Assembly: GCF_002272825.1 (NCBI RefSeq)
Contig: NZ_MLAM01000015.1
Location: 1 to 48,024, forward strand
Source of the DNA: Helicobacter sp. 11S02596-1
GTDB lineage: Bacteria; Campylobacterota; Campylobacteria; Campylobacterales; Helicobacteraceae
Reading direction: 5' to 3'
Length of the DNA: 48,024 nt
A program made the translations under genes and the position numbers. Below the pieces are notes generated by a model. The model searched no databases and had not been told where the DNA came from. It was given only the letters and a program-made list of their open reading frames with translations. Positions 1 through 7,909 of the stretch are shown here, in pieces (positions within the stretch are counted from its first letter, which is position 1; every line of letters begins with the position of its first letter).

Positions 1-35
1 TTAAACCCCTTTTGTTGAAAAAAAGAATATTTTCA

Positions 36-1289
36 TTATTTCCTACTCGATTCCTCCTTTGGAAAATTTAGCAACAAATCCCGGTAATAGGCGTATTGCT
101 TTTTGCGTAGCTCGATTTCTTTCGGCAAGCCTTCGGTTAGGGAATTAGTTAATGCGTCGAATTTATCTAGTATGTCGACGATTTGGTTTTGGGTTTCTAT
201 AGGGGGGATGGGGATTTCAAAATTTTTAAAATCACCCATATCAATAGTGGGCACACTAGACTCTCGAATATTATTTTTGCACCATTGCGCCAACAAAAAA
301 CAATAATAAAAATAAAACTTTATATTTAAGGTTTTTTTATATTCTGGTTTTAAGGATAAATTGGTTAATTGCTGATTTGATAGATGAGGAACTGTAATTA
401 ATGCGTGTTCGCCGATAGTTGCTAATGTTGAAAACATTATTGAATTAGCAGGAAATAATTTTCCACCCTTTACCGCACTTTCGGAAACTTTTTGAATAGA
501 ATCACTAAGAACTCGCCCGTTTTCTCTAATATCTTCCATTCTAAACCAAGGGATTGTTCCGTTTTCCCAATATTCTTTATTGGCTTTTGATGGTGTGTAA
601 CCGTTTTTAATATTAAATATTTCACAAAGCGGCTTCCATTCCACCTTGGCGCCATTAAGCAGTTTTTGCAGAAAAGGAAAGCTGTCGGCGTTTTTAAAGT
701 CTAACAGTTTATCGCGGTAGTATTGATATTGCTTTTTGCGAAGACCAAGCTCGCGCGTTAGCTCGCTTATTAGCTTGGTGAAAGTGTCTAGCATTCTGAC
801 AATTTCATTTTGAATCGCTAAAGATTTCTCTGGATTATTCGGCGCGGGGATGGGAATTTGTAAGGTTTTTAAATTGCTGGCATTTAAAGCGGGTATGCCG
901 TCAAACGTGCATAATTCCTGAATCTCTTTTTGCATATTTTGCAATACGTGATAAAGAAAGCGGATAGTTATTTTTTTGTTATTTATGATAGTTGCGGAAT
1001 AATTTAGATTTCCCCTGAAATATTTCCCTTCTTGCCAAGTAATTGAGCCAACTCCCGCTCCCCTTGTTGTGATTCCAATAGGGTCATTTTCTGTATTCCA
1101 TTCATTGATAAAACCAAGCGGTTCTCTGCCGCTATTAATTACGGGATATTCTCCTGGATTTTCTGAAATCATATTTTTATTTACTGATTGCCCTGTCTTT
1201 ATCTTGACTACTTCCCCCAGCGGCTTCCATTCCACGCCCTCACCATCAAGGAGTTTTTCCACAAAGGGATGTATTTTTTGATTCTGCAT
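36..1289 (-). CDS. hsdS: Type I restriction-modification specificity subunit HsdS
   Basis: Target-recognition subunit that would direct the HsdM methylase (and an HsdR nuclease not seen here) to a bipartite DNA site. The 417-residue protein has the classic two-half layout. Each half begins with a KLL(D/N)G...VEWKPL segment (about residues 12-25 and 207-220), carries its own recognition domain, and ends in a helical segment containing ELRKKQYxYYRD (about residues 180 and 392). The ATG start lies 16 bp after the hsdM stop, so the two form one minus-strand unit. The stop overlaps an ATG at 36-34, but the frame beyond closes after 11 codons. DNA-level repeats between the two halves could allow recognition-domain exchange. 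The subunit call is secure; the target sequence cannot be predicted. Confidence 0.93.
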   Translation of the reverse strand: MQNQKIHPFVEKLLDGEGVEWKPLGEVVKIKTGQSVNKNMISENPGEYPVINSGREPLGFINEWNTENDPIGITTRGAGVGSITWQEGKYFRGNLNYSATIINNKKITIRFLYHVLQNMQKEIQELCTFDGIPALNASNLKTLQIPIPAPNNPEKSLAIQNEIVRMLDTFTKLISELTRELGLRKKQYQYYRDKLLDFKNADSFPFLQKLLNGAKVEWKPLCEIFNIKNGYTPSKANKEYWENGTIPWFRMEDIRENGRVLSDSIQKVSESAVKGGKLFPANSIMFSTLATIGEHALITVPHLSNQQLTNLSLKPEYKKTLNIKFYFYYCFLLAQWCKNNIRESSVPTIDMGDFKNFEIPIPPIETQNQIVDILDKFDALTNSLTEGLPKEIELRKKQYAYYRDLLLNFPKEESSRK

Positions 1290-1305
1290 TACTGGCTAGC
1301 CTATT

Positions 1306-2851
1306 TTATGCGATTTGACTGACAATGCCATTGATGGATTGGCGGAGGTGATCGATGTTTTGGGCGATTTGATCTAGCTTTGCGTTTAGCTCGTTGATAT
1401 CGATGCTCTCGCGGGTGTCTTTGGGGGCAACGTAGCTACTCACAGATAGGTTGTAATCATTTTCCCGGATCTGGTCTAAGCGCACACTTTGGGCAAAATG
1501 CTTGATGTTTTGCTTGCTGGCAAAGACATCTAAGATTTGATGGATATGCTCATCGGTTAGCACATTGTTATTGGTTTCTTTTTTGAAAAGCTCGCTGGCA
1601 TCGATAAACTGCGTGGCATCATCGGTTTTGTGTTTGGATAGCACGAGGATATTGACCGCAATGGATGTGCCAAAAAACAGGTTGGGTGCAAGGGAGATAA
1701 TCGTCTCAATATAGTTGTTATCAATAAGGTATTGGCGGATTTTTTGCTCCGCACCGCCACGATAAAACACGCCAGGGAAGCAAACAATAGCCGCACGCCC
1801 TTTGGCAGAAAGGTAGTTTAGGGCGTGGAGCACAAAGGCAAAATCCGCTTTGGATTTGGGTGCGAGCACGCCGGCGGGGGCGAAACGATCATCGTTGATG
1901 AGGGTAGGATCATCACTGCCTACCCATTTGATGGAGTAGGGGGGATTAGAAACGATGACATCAAAGGGCTTGGCATTTTTATACTCAGGAGCGGTGAGGG
2001 TATCGCCTAGATGGAGATTGATATGATCGTAGCCCACGCCGTGCAAGAAAAGGTTCATACGGGCGAGGTTGTAGGTGGTGTGGTTGAGCTCTTGCCCAAA
2101 AAAGCCATCTTCGGTGGGATTGTCTTGAGCGGTTTGGTCTTTGAGGGTTTTTTGGACTTGCAAGAGCAGAGAGCCACTCCCACAGGCAGGATCGTAGATT
2201 TTGTTGATCCTGTTTTGCCCAAAGGTGGCTAGAGAGGCGATGAGCTTAGAAACGTATTGCGGGGTGAAAAATTCCCCACCAGATTTGCCGGCATTAGCGG
2301 CGTAATTGGAGATGAGAAACTCATAAGCATCGCCAAAAATATCAATATGGCTACTTTGAAAATCGCCAAAATCAAGGCTAGCTACGCCTTTGAGGATAGC
2401 GCTTAGGCGGGTGTTTTTCTCTGTGACACTAGCGCCAAGTCGAGAGCTGGTGGTATCAAAGTCAGCAAATAAGCCTTTGATTTTTGCTTCGGAACGTGCG
2501 CCGGTGGCAGAAGCTTCGAAAGCTTTGAAAATATCGTTAAGATTTTTATTGAGATCGGGATTTTGGTGTGCGGTTTTTACTACATTGCAAAATAAATGGG
2601 GGGGGGATAAAGTAGCCTTTGGTATTAATAGCATCTTCTTTGATAGACATAGCAAGCTCATCAGGTGTGGTGGCATAGTCGATACTATCATCACCGGCTT
2701 TGACATAGTCGGCAAAATCCTCACTGATGAAGCGATAAAACAGAATGCCTAAAACGTATTGCTTAAAGTCCCAGCCATCGACAGCACCGCGAACATCATC
2801 GGCGATTGCCCAGATTTGGCGGTGGAGAGTGGCACGTTGTTGGGTAGTCAT
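1306..2851 (-). CDS. hsdM: Type I DNA methyltransferase HsdM, frameshifted at a C9 tract (phase-OFF)
   Basis: Adenine-N6 methyltransferase subunit of the type I system. The N-terminal part starts at ATG 2851 behind an AAAGGA ribosome site and holds the helical HsdM_N domain ([18 protein letters not shown]). The remainder lies in another frame and carries the SAM motif [12 protein letters not shown] and the catalytic NPPY motif (SNPPYSIKW). The two frames meet at nine C on the coding strand (2606-2598). In the present frame translation ends about 20 residues past the tract. With eight C the frames join as [15 protein letters not shown], matching the family's usual GYFIPPS-like segment, giving about 514 residues. 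I read this as a slipped-strand contingency locus captured OFF, though a sequencing error in the tract is possible. hsdS follows immediately. Confidence 0.9.
2598..2606 (-). repeat. Homopolymer G9 (C9 in hsdM)
   Basis: Nine G on the plus strand inside hsdM. Losing or gaining one unit changes the reading frame; eight C would restore full-length HsdM. Tracts of this length are established slippage sites in Helicobacter. Confidence 0.85.
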
Positions 2852-2877
2852 TTGGGTTTTCCTTTTTATTGTTTTTT

Positions 2878-2942
2878 ACTCGGTTTGTTTGGAAACAAAC
2901 CTGAAGACCGCTATGCAGAGTAAAACTCTACTTCATTTCTAA
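2878..2942 (-). repeat. Structured repeat family A, copy 1 (hsdM leader)
   Basis: First of eleven copies of a 64-80 bp element, with plus-strand layout ACTCG, stem 1, CTGAAGACC, stem 2, TTTCTAA. Stem 1 is a 9-bp perfect inverted repeat (2882-2890 with 2893-2901); stem 2 is AGAGT/ACTCT around AAA. By the wobble-pair argument given for the family, the likely RNA sense is the minus strand. That places this copy in the 5' leader of hsdM, ending about 27 nt before its ATG. Confidence 0.75.
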
Positions 2943-3015
2943 TGCCTTTTAAAAATTAATCCGGGCTATTATAGCAGATTTTGAAATCCCCCAAAAAGCC
3001 CATTTAGTCCAAACA

Positions 3016-4110
3016 TTAGTCCATTTTGCTCACATCATCCATCACGCTGGCTGCTTCTAAAAGACGCTTTTTGTCAAAATGCGTATAGATCCTGCTCGTA
3101 TTAAGATCGGCGTGTCCTAGGGCTTCTTGGACCAAAACCAAATCGTATCGCTTCTGATAGAGTAGGGTGGCAAAGGAGTGGCGCAACATATGTGCGCCGT
3201 TTTTTTCCTTTCGGATGCCTACGCTAGAGAGGATTTGCTCGACTTGTCGGTAGATGTAAGCTTGAGATAGTGCCTTGCCATTTTGGTTGCAAAACAATAA
3301 GCCATCTTGGACCTCGATTTGCGAACGCAAAATAAGCCAATCTTGGAGCAAATCTTGGATATGGATGGCTTTGATCATTACTACGCGGTATTTTTCGCCT
3401 TTGCCTTTGATATTTAAAAGATACAAATCCTTTTCCAAAACCATATCTTTTGCCTTGAGCTGGAGGGCTTCGCTCACGCGCATACCCGTATAAACAATCA
3501 TCTTGATGATGAGGCGATTTCTGCAAGATACTTTTTGAGACATATTAAATTCTTCAATGCCTTTGAGGAACCTCTCAAGCTCATCTTCATTGAGATATGC
3601 TGGGAGTTTTTGCCCAGATTTTCCCTTGATAGCGCCGATGTTTTTGAGTTCAATATTATAGATATGAGAATTTCCTTGGGCGTCTTGATTTTGCTTGTCG
3701 ATATAGCCAAAAAGCCCGAGTAGGGCGATGCGATAGTTTCGCTTGCTAGCCAAGCTCAAGCCACTCGTCTCTGTTGCCAAAAAATCGCTCAAATTTTCTT
3801 CATCGATTTCTTTCATCGAGTCTATCGAGCCCATTGCATAGAGATTTTTTAGGTATTCATAAAGCTTAATGATAGGCTGGGCGTAGGTATTGACACCGAT
3901 GAGACCGGCATTTCTGGCGTTTTTGCAAACATATTCGAGTTCATCGATTGTTTTGGGGACTTTTTGGAGCTTTGAGAGACAATCGTGAATACATTTTTTA
4001 TCTTTGACCTTGGTGTTTGAGAGTGTTGTCATTTTGTAGCGGATAAAGCGTGAAGACCAAAATAGCAAATCTTCTAAGAAACCTTCGCTAGATTCTAATG
4101 GGTAACGCAA
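3016..4110 (-). CDS. xerH: Tyrosine recombinase XerH
   Basis: Single-recombinase chromosome-dimer resolution enzyme of the Helicobacter/Campylobacter lineage, acting at a difH site with FtsK. The 364 residues match the H. pylori XerH pattern along the whole length. The N-terminal core-binding domain (about 1-165) includes KNARNAGLIGVNTYA and SKRNYRIALLGLFGYIDKQN. The catalytic residues R211 (TGMR), H307 and R310 (HMLRHSF), H333 (LGHADL) and nucleophile Y342 (SRIYTHF) are all present. The start at 4110 is TTG, not ATG, with AAGGA at good spacing just upstream, and the protein aligns with the family from residue 1 (MRYPLE). The region upstream holds a partial copy of codons 9-27 and a candidate difH site. 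Confidence 0.95.
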   Translation of the reverse strand: MRYPLESSEGFLEDLLFWSSRFIRYKMTTLSNTKVKDKKCIHDCLSKLQKVPKTIDELEYVCKNARNAGLIGVNTYAQPIIKLYEYLKNLYAMGSIDSMKEIDEENLSDFLATETSGLSLASKRNYRIALLGLFGYIDKQNQDAQGNSHIYNIELKNIGAIKGKSGQKLPAYLNEDELERFLKGIEEFNMSQKVSCRNRLIIKMIVYTGMRVSEALQLKAKDMVLEKDLYLLNIKGKGEKYRVVMIKAIHIQDLLQDWLILRSQIEVQDGLLFCNQNGKALSQAYIYRQVEQILSSVGIRKEKNGAHMLRHSFATLLYQKRYDLVLVQEALGHADLNTSRIYTHFDKKRLLEAASVMDDVSKMD

Positions 4111-4134
4111 AATATTTCCTTATATTTAAGATGA

Positions 4135-4190
4135 TTTGGTTGTAGCAAATAAAGCGTGAAGACCAAAATGGCAAATCTTCGAGAAAACTT
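4135..4190 (-). pseudogene. Partial duplication of the xerH 5' end
   Basis: Read on the minus strand, this stretch encodes SFLEDLPFWSSRFICY, nearly the same as xerH residues 11-25 (FLEDLLFWSSRFIRY). The shared core TAAAGCGTGAAGACCAAAA also occurs inside xerH near 4044-4062. The copy is short, out of frame with the xerH start and lacks the rest of the gene, so it is a remnant of a small tandem duplication or rearrangement next to the difH region. Confidence 0.75.
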
Positions 4191-4278
4191 TGATTAAATT
4201 TGATTAAATCGGTTCGGTTTAATTTTTATGTCGGAACCGCAAATCCTTAATCATCTTTTTTGTTCTTTAGTTTATTTT

Positions 4279-4307
4279 AGTTATGAAAACCATAATTTTC
4301 AAACTTT
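4279..4307. other. Candidate difH site (XerH recombination site)
   Basis: Two inverted arms, AGTTATGAAAAC (4279-4290) and ATTTTCAAACTTT (4295-4307), share the TGAAAA/TTTTCA core and flank a short central region. It lies about 170 bp upstream of xerH. In this bacterial lineage difH is known to sit beside xerH and to consist of such TGAAAA/TTTTCA arms. Length and geometry fit a Xer site; exact boundaries are uncertain. Confidence 0.7.
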
Positions 4308-4336
4308 TTTATTTTGGGGTTGTTTGAGTAAGAGGA

Positions 4337-4342
4337 TATAAT
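4337..4342 (+). promoter_or_regulatory. Promoter -10 box (TATAAT) of a small transcription unit
   Basis: Perfect TATAAT preceded by the AT-rich/T-rich stretch typical of Helicobacter sigma-80 promoters. Initiation about 7 nt downstream would place the transcript start at the base of a perfect 11-bp hairpin (4348-4375), so it would cap the RNA with a stable stem-loop. Confidence 0.65.
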
Positions 4343-4347
4343 GACGC

Positions 4348-4434
4348 TTGCCCCCCGTTGTGCGACGGGGGGCAAATCGCCTTTTGGAGGTTTATTATGA
4401 AACACACTCATAATAAAACTCTTTCAAAGGCGAT
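4348..4434 (+). ncRNA. Highly folded mRNA leader that sequesters the ribosome site and start codon
   Basis: A perfect 11-bp stem (4348-4358 with 4365-4375, six C against six G) is followed by nested inverted repeats. The sequence TTTATTATGA (4391-4400), which contains the ATG, pairs perfectly with TCATAATAAA (4408-4417). The outer segments ATCGCCTTT (4376-4384) and AAAGGCGAT (4426-4434) pair around them and enclose the GGAGG ribosome site at 4386-4390. Both ribosome site and start would therefore be hidden in full-length RNA. This is the arrangement known for AapA-type type I toxin mRNAs of Helicobacter, but the assignment here is inference. Confidence 0.6.
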
Positions 4435-4489
4435 ATTTCCCGCCTCTCCCGCTCCTTGCTTCAAGAAAAACATTAAAACACCTATATAA
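4397..4489 (+). CDS. Small basic 30-residue peptide (possible AapA-like toxin)
   Basis: An ATG preceded by GGAGG at ideal spacing opens a 30-codon frame, beginning MKHTHNKTLSKAIF and ending FKKNIKTPI, and stopping at TAA 4487-4489. It overlaps the 3' end of the opposite-strand aminotransferase by 8 bp. The peptide is strongly basic, with one cysteine and a short hydrophobic centre. Length, charge, strong ribosome site, TATAAT promoter and start-codon-sequestering fold resemble AapA-family type I toxins, whose peptides are 20-30 residues. However, the hydrophobic stretch is weaker than in AapA1 of H. pylori and two prolines interrupt it. An antisense IsoA-like RNA would have to start on the minus strand around 4440-4490; only a weak TATATA-type box is visible there. 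Confidence 0.45.
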   Translation: MKHTHNKTLSKAIFPASPAPCFKKNIKTPI

Positions 4490-5660
4490 TATTTGAAACT
4501 ATAAATCTTGATATTCGGTTACACCCTTCGATGATTTGCTCATTGGAGCAGGCAAAAGAAAACCGCACATAGCCATCCATCCCGAATGCTTTTCCCGGAA
4601 CCAATGCCACACCCTCAACTTCCAAAAGCCTCTGGCAAAATCTCATAGAATCCCCATTATATCCGGGGACATCTTGCATATTGATAAACAAATAAAATGC
4701 TCCTTGAGGTTTCAATACAGACAAGCCGTTGATATTTTCTATCAATTCACAAGCCAAATCGCGCCGTTTTTGAAACGCTTCACGCATCATCTCAATATCC
4801 CTATCAGCCTCGCCATTCAACGCCACGATAGACGCTCTTTGCGTGATAGAATTGATATTAGAAGTGCATTGACTTTGCAAATTATTCATTAATTTTAACA
4901 ATTTGAGATCTTTCGTCGCTAGATAGCCCATCCGCCAGCCTGTCATCGCCACCGATTTGCTCAAGCCATTGACCGTGATTGTCCTTGCCATCATATCTTC
5001 GCTAATGCTCGCACACGAAGTGAATTGCGTATCATAAATGAGTTTTTCATACATTTCATCGCTCAACACCCAAATACTGCTCCCTTTGAGTATTTCTGCG
5101 ATTTGTGTGAGTTCATCTTTTGAATAAACCATTCCTGTGGGGTTTGATGGCGTGGTGAGGACAAGCATTTTTGTTTTTGGTGTGATGGCTTCTTTGAGTT
5201 GCTTGGGGGTGATCTTGAAATCGGTGTTTTCATTCGTGGGGATAAAGACAGGCTTCCCGCCACTATAAACCACCAATTCTGGATAAGTAACCCAGTAAGG
5301 TGAGGGAATAATAACTTCATCGCCCTGCTCTATCAAAGCCTGGAATGCGTTAAACAAAGATTGTTTTGCACCATTGCTCACCAAAATCTCCTTAGGACTA
5401 TAGACCAAGCCATTTTCTCTCTCAAGCTTGCCAGCTATGGTTTCAAGAAGCTCTGGGATACCCGCAACCGGCGTGTATTTGGTATATCCCGAATTTAACG
5501 CCCTGATTGCCTCATCTTTGATAACTTGGGGCGTATCAAAGTCAGGTTCTCCTGCAGAAAAGCTCAAAACATCTCTCCCCTGTGCTTTTAGCTCGGTAGC
5601 AAGCGTGGCTATGGCAATGGTGGCTGACTCTGAAAGATTTTGGATTTTTTGAGAATACAT
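4482..5660 (-). CDS. aspB: Class I/II aspartate-type aminotransferase
   Basis: PLP-dependent aminotransferase, most likely aspartate/amino-acid:2-oxoglutarate, used in amino-acid and possibly lysine-precursor synthesis. The 392 residues show the fold type I signatures: FSAGEPDFDTP near residue 35, SNGAKQSLFNAFQAL (PLP phosphate binding), TTPSNPTGMVYS, the DEMYEKL aspartate-tyrosine pair, and the Schiff-base lysine in NGLSKSVAMTGWRMGY. The carboxylate-binding arginine is in the YVRFSFACS segment. The protein resembles H. pylori HP0672, which also lies near xerH in that genome. ATG start follows AAGGATT. Substrate range cannot be fixed from sequence alone, so the gene symbol is tentative. Confidence 0.9.
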   Translation of the reverse strand: MYSQKIQNLSESATIAIATLATELKAQGRDVLSFSAGEPDFDTPQVIKDEAIRALNSGYTKYTPVAGIPELLETIAGKLERENGLVYSPKEILVSNGAKQSLFNAFQALIEQGDEVIIPSPYWVTYPELVVYSGGKPVFIPTNENTDFKITPKQLKEAITPKTKMLVLTTPSNPTGMVYSKDELTQIAEILKGSSIWVLSDEMYEKLIYDTQFTSCASISEDMMARTITVNGLSKSVAMTGWRMGYLATKDLKLLKLMNNLQSQCTSNINSITQRASIVALNGEADRDIEMMREAFQKRRDLACELIENINGLSVLKPQGAFYLFINMQDVPGYNGDSMRFCQRLLEVEGVALVPGKAFGMDGYVRFSFACSNEQIIEGCNRISRFIVSNII

Positions 5661-5759
5661 ACTGCTAATCCTTAAATTTTTGATATATTCTACTCAAAAG
5701 AATATTGAAAGTCATTTAATATTTCTTAAAATATGATTTTATATGACAAAAAAATCTAT

Positions 5760-6761
5760 TTATTCACTTATTTTTATTTTTGAAATATTTTGATAATTTT
5801 TTATCGTAGTGTTGAACTTATTTAGAAAAAATTTATTTTTGCCTGCCAAAAAACTCACCACCATTTGCAACTGCTCGCTGTTGAGTTCGGCAACCGCTTC
5901 TATACATACTTTTGAAAATTCATTATCATCTGCAGAAGCCATACTTTTAGAAAAGGCTTTGGTATATTTTTGAAATAATTTTTTATCTTGCGCTTCTTGT
6001 TTGTTTTGACGAATAATTTCATCCTCTAGGATTTTGAGCTTTGAAATGCTTAATTCCTTGAGATATTTTTTTGAATAAGCATTCGTAAGTGCCAAAATAC
6101 GGGAGATAAGCTCGAGTTTTTCTGGTGTTTCATCATAATAAGCTTTATAATTTTCTTCCATCAGTGAGGGCATAAAAACCTTGATAACATCTAGTTTAAC
6201 TTCTGAAATCTTTTTTATTTTTTCTATATAGGCGGGGTCTTTTGATTCATCATATACCCGTTTGAGCACAGCGAGATTGTCTTGGTTTTTCTCATAATAT
6301 CTTATCAGAGGTATCCTCTCTTCAATGGGCAAAACTTGAAATCTTTGTTCAATTTTTTCAAGCCATACTTGTTGGAGCTGGCGGTATTTGACCTTGAGAA
6401 TCTTTGCGATTTTGCTAGATGGGATGGTATCAAGGTGCATACACAAAATCTCTAAAAACTCCTGATAATCATAATGGTCAATATATTCATCAATTAAGCC
6501 ATAAATTTTTGAAAAATTTTTTCCAATTTTAGAAAGCTTGGACTTGAGCTGATTTTCTAAATCATAATCTTTAACTTGCTCGGCAGGAAAACTATTATTT
6601 TGGCACAATGTAATTTGAAAATCATAAATCATTTTATGGTTGATGGTCTTATAAAGATTAAAAATTTTTTCATCTTCCATTATGTCAAGCTCTGCGGGGC
6701 TGTAGCCGTGATTTTTCAAATAAAGCTTCATTATTTCAAAATTATAAGGAATATGTTTCAC
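5760..6761 (-). CDS. Hypothetical protein downstream of folP
   Basis: I do not recognise a named family. The 333 residues are charged and predicted to be mostly helical, rich in Lys, Glu, Ile and Leu, with no signal peptide or membrane segment. A segment near residues 120-135 (SSKIAKILKVKYRQLQQVWL) resembles a helix-turn-helix-like or scaffold helix pair but is not diagnostic. Translation is coupled to folP: its ATG overlaps the folP stop in an ATGA. It is the last gene of the rppH-lysC-hobA-holB-folP unit. No poly-G tract, truncation or unusual start is visible. Confidence 0.75.
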   Translation of the reverse strand: MKHIPYNFEIMKLYLKNHGYSPAELDIMEDEKIFNLYKTINHKMIYDFQITLCQNNSFPAEQVKDYDLENQLKSKLSKIGKNFSKIYGLIDEYIDHYDYQEFLEILCMHLDTIPSSKIAKILKVKYRQLQQVWLEKIEQRFQVLPIEERIPLIRYYEKNQDNLAVLKRVYDESKDPAYIEKIKKISEVKLDVIKVFMPSLMEENYKAYYDETPEKLELISRILALTNAYSKKYLKELSISKLKILEDEIIRQNKQEAQDKKLFQKYTKAFSKSMASADDNEFSKVCIEAVAELNSEQLQMVVSFLAGKNKFFLNKFNTTIKNYQNISKIKISE

Positions 6762-7906
6762 TTCACTGCCTCTAAAGCCTCATAAATTTTCAATATATCG
6801 AGATGTTCGTCTTCATCGTGCACGCGCAAGATATTCGCACCATTTTGAAGCGCAAAAAAATGCAGGGCAAGCGTGCCGGCAAGCCGGTCTTGGGTATCTC
6901 TTTGCGTCAAAAGACCGATGGTATTTTTCCTGCTTGCCCCAACCAAAATCGGGCGTCCAAAATGCAAAAAATGCTTCAAATGTTTGATAAGGGCGAGGTT
7001 TTGCTCTTGATTTTTGGCAAAACCAAATCCAATATCTAAGATAATATTTTTGATACCAAAAGATTGCAACCATTGGATTTTTTGTTCAAAAAAATTATCA
7101 ATTTCTCCAAACAAATCTGCATAATCAGTAAGCTTTTGCATTACTTTAGGTGTGCCTTTTGAATGCATCAAAACCGCTGTGGCATTGTATTGTGCTGTGA
7201 TTTTTGCCATATCGCTATGATGATACCCGCTAATATCATTGACAACGCCAAACCCCTTAGCCAGCGCAAAATCAGCCGTTTGGGGATTATAAGTATCGAT
7301 ACTAAATAATGCTTTTTTGAAAAGATTTTGCGTATAGATTTCATTGGCGACATCGTTAAGACGTTGTTTTTCTTCTCTAAAATCTATCAAATCACTACCG
7401 GGCTTTGAGCTTGCTGCCCCAATATCGATGAAACCCACGCCTTTTTCCATCAGCTGATAAATCCTCTCAATCGCTCGTTTTCCATCACACCGACTACCTG
7501 AAAAAAAGCTATCCGGAGTAATATTGACAATTGCCATAATCTGAGGAAAATCCAAAGATTGGGGCGCAATTTTTAGATGGGAAGCAACTTGATCTGCTAG
7601 CTCTTTGAGGCCAAAAGGCTGGATTTTACATTTGCTTACGATCCGTTCAAGCTGTGATTTTGTAGCGATAAGCACCCCATCATAATGGGATTTTTTAGCC
7701 AATATGCCATCCTTTGGCGTTGCCAAATCGCCCCCGACGCTCAAGGCCTCTTGTTTGAGGATCATCATCGCACTCAAAGGTAAATTTTTGATTTCAAAGA
7801 TAATGACTTCGCCTTTTTTATTCATTATTTTTTGACCCTGTTTTTCACTCCCAATATTTTCGATGGCTCGAGATAAGGTATCGGGGTGAATCCTTTTGAT
7901 AAACAT
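6758..7906 (-). CDS. folP: Dihydropteroate synthase
   Basis: Joins p-aminobenzoate to 6-hydroxymethyl-dihydropterin diphosphate in folate synthesis; target of sulfonamides. The catalytic domain starts near residue 140 with the family signature IMAIVNITPDSFFSGSR, followed by IDIGAASSKPGSD, LFSIDTYNP, VNDISGYHH, DIGFGFAKNQEQN, and the C-terminal ILVGASRKNTIG and LRVHD motifs. An additional N-terminal domain of about 135 residues makes it longer than typical 280-residue DHPS; an extension of this kind is also present in H. pylori FolP as I remember it. ATG start is 3 bp after the holB stop; the stop overlaps the next gene. Confidence 0.95.
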   Translation of the reverse strand: MFIKRIHPDTLSRAIENIGSEKQGQKIMNKKGEVIIFEIKNLPLSAMMILKQEALSVGGDLATPKDGILAKKSHYDGVLIATKSQLERIVSKCKIQPFGLKELADQVASHLKIAPQSLDFPQIMAIVNITPDSFFSGSRCDGKRAIERIYQLMEKGVGFIDIGAASSKPGSDLIDFREEKQRLNDVANEIYTQNLFKKALFSIDTYNPQTADFALAKGFGVVNDISGYHHSDMAKITAQYNATAVLMHSKGTPKVMQKLTDYADLFGEIDNFFEQKIQWLQSFGIKNIILDIGFGFAKNQEQNLALIKHLKHFLHFGRPILVGASRKNTIGLLTQRDTQDRLAGTLALHFFALQNGANILRVHDEDEHLDILKIYEALEAVK

Positions 7907-7909
7907 TTT

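Noticed and set aside
1-36. An 11-codon frame starting at the hsdS stop (ATG at 36-34 on the minus strand)
   Set aside because: Too short, no ribosome site, and closes within the window; probably chance, although the next operon gene lies outside.
2901-2909. The family A linker CTGAAGA fits the hammerhead ribozyme core CUGANGA
   Set aside because: The GAAA segment expected after stem II and a third stem are not present in most copies, and wobble pairs point to the other strand as RNA.
4348-4375. The C6/G6 hairpin as an intrinsic terminator
   Set aside because: No T run follows on either strand and a TATAAT box stands directly upstream, so a 5' stem-loop fits better.
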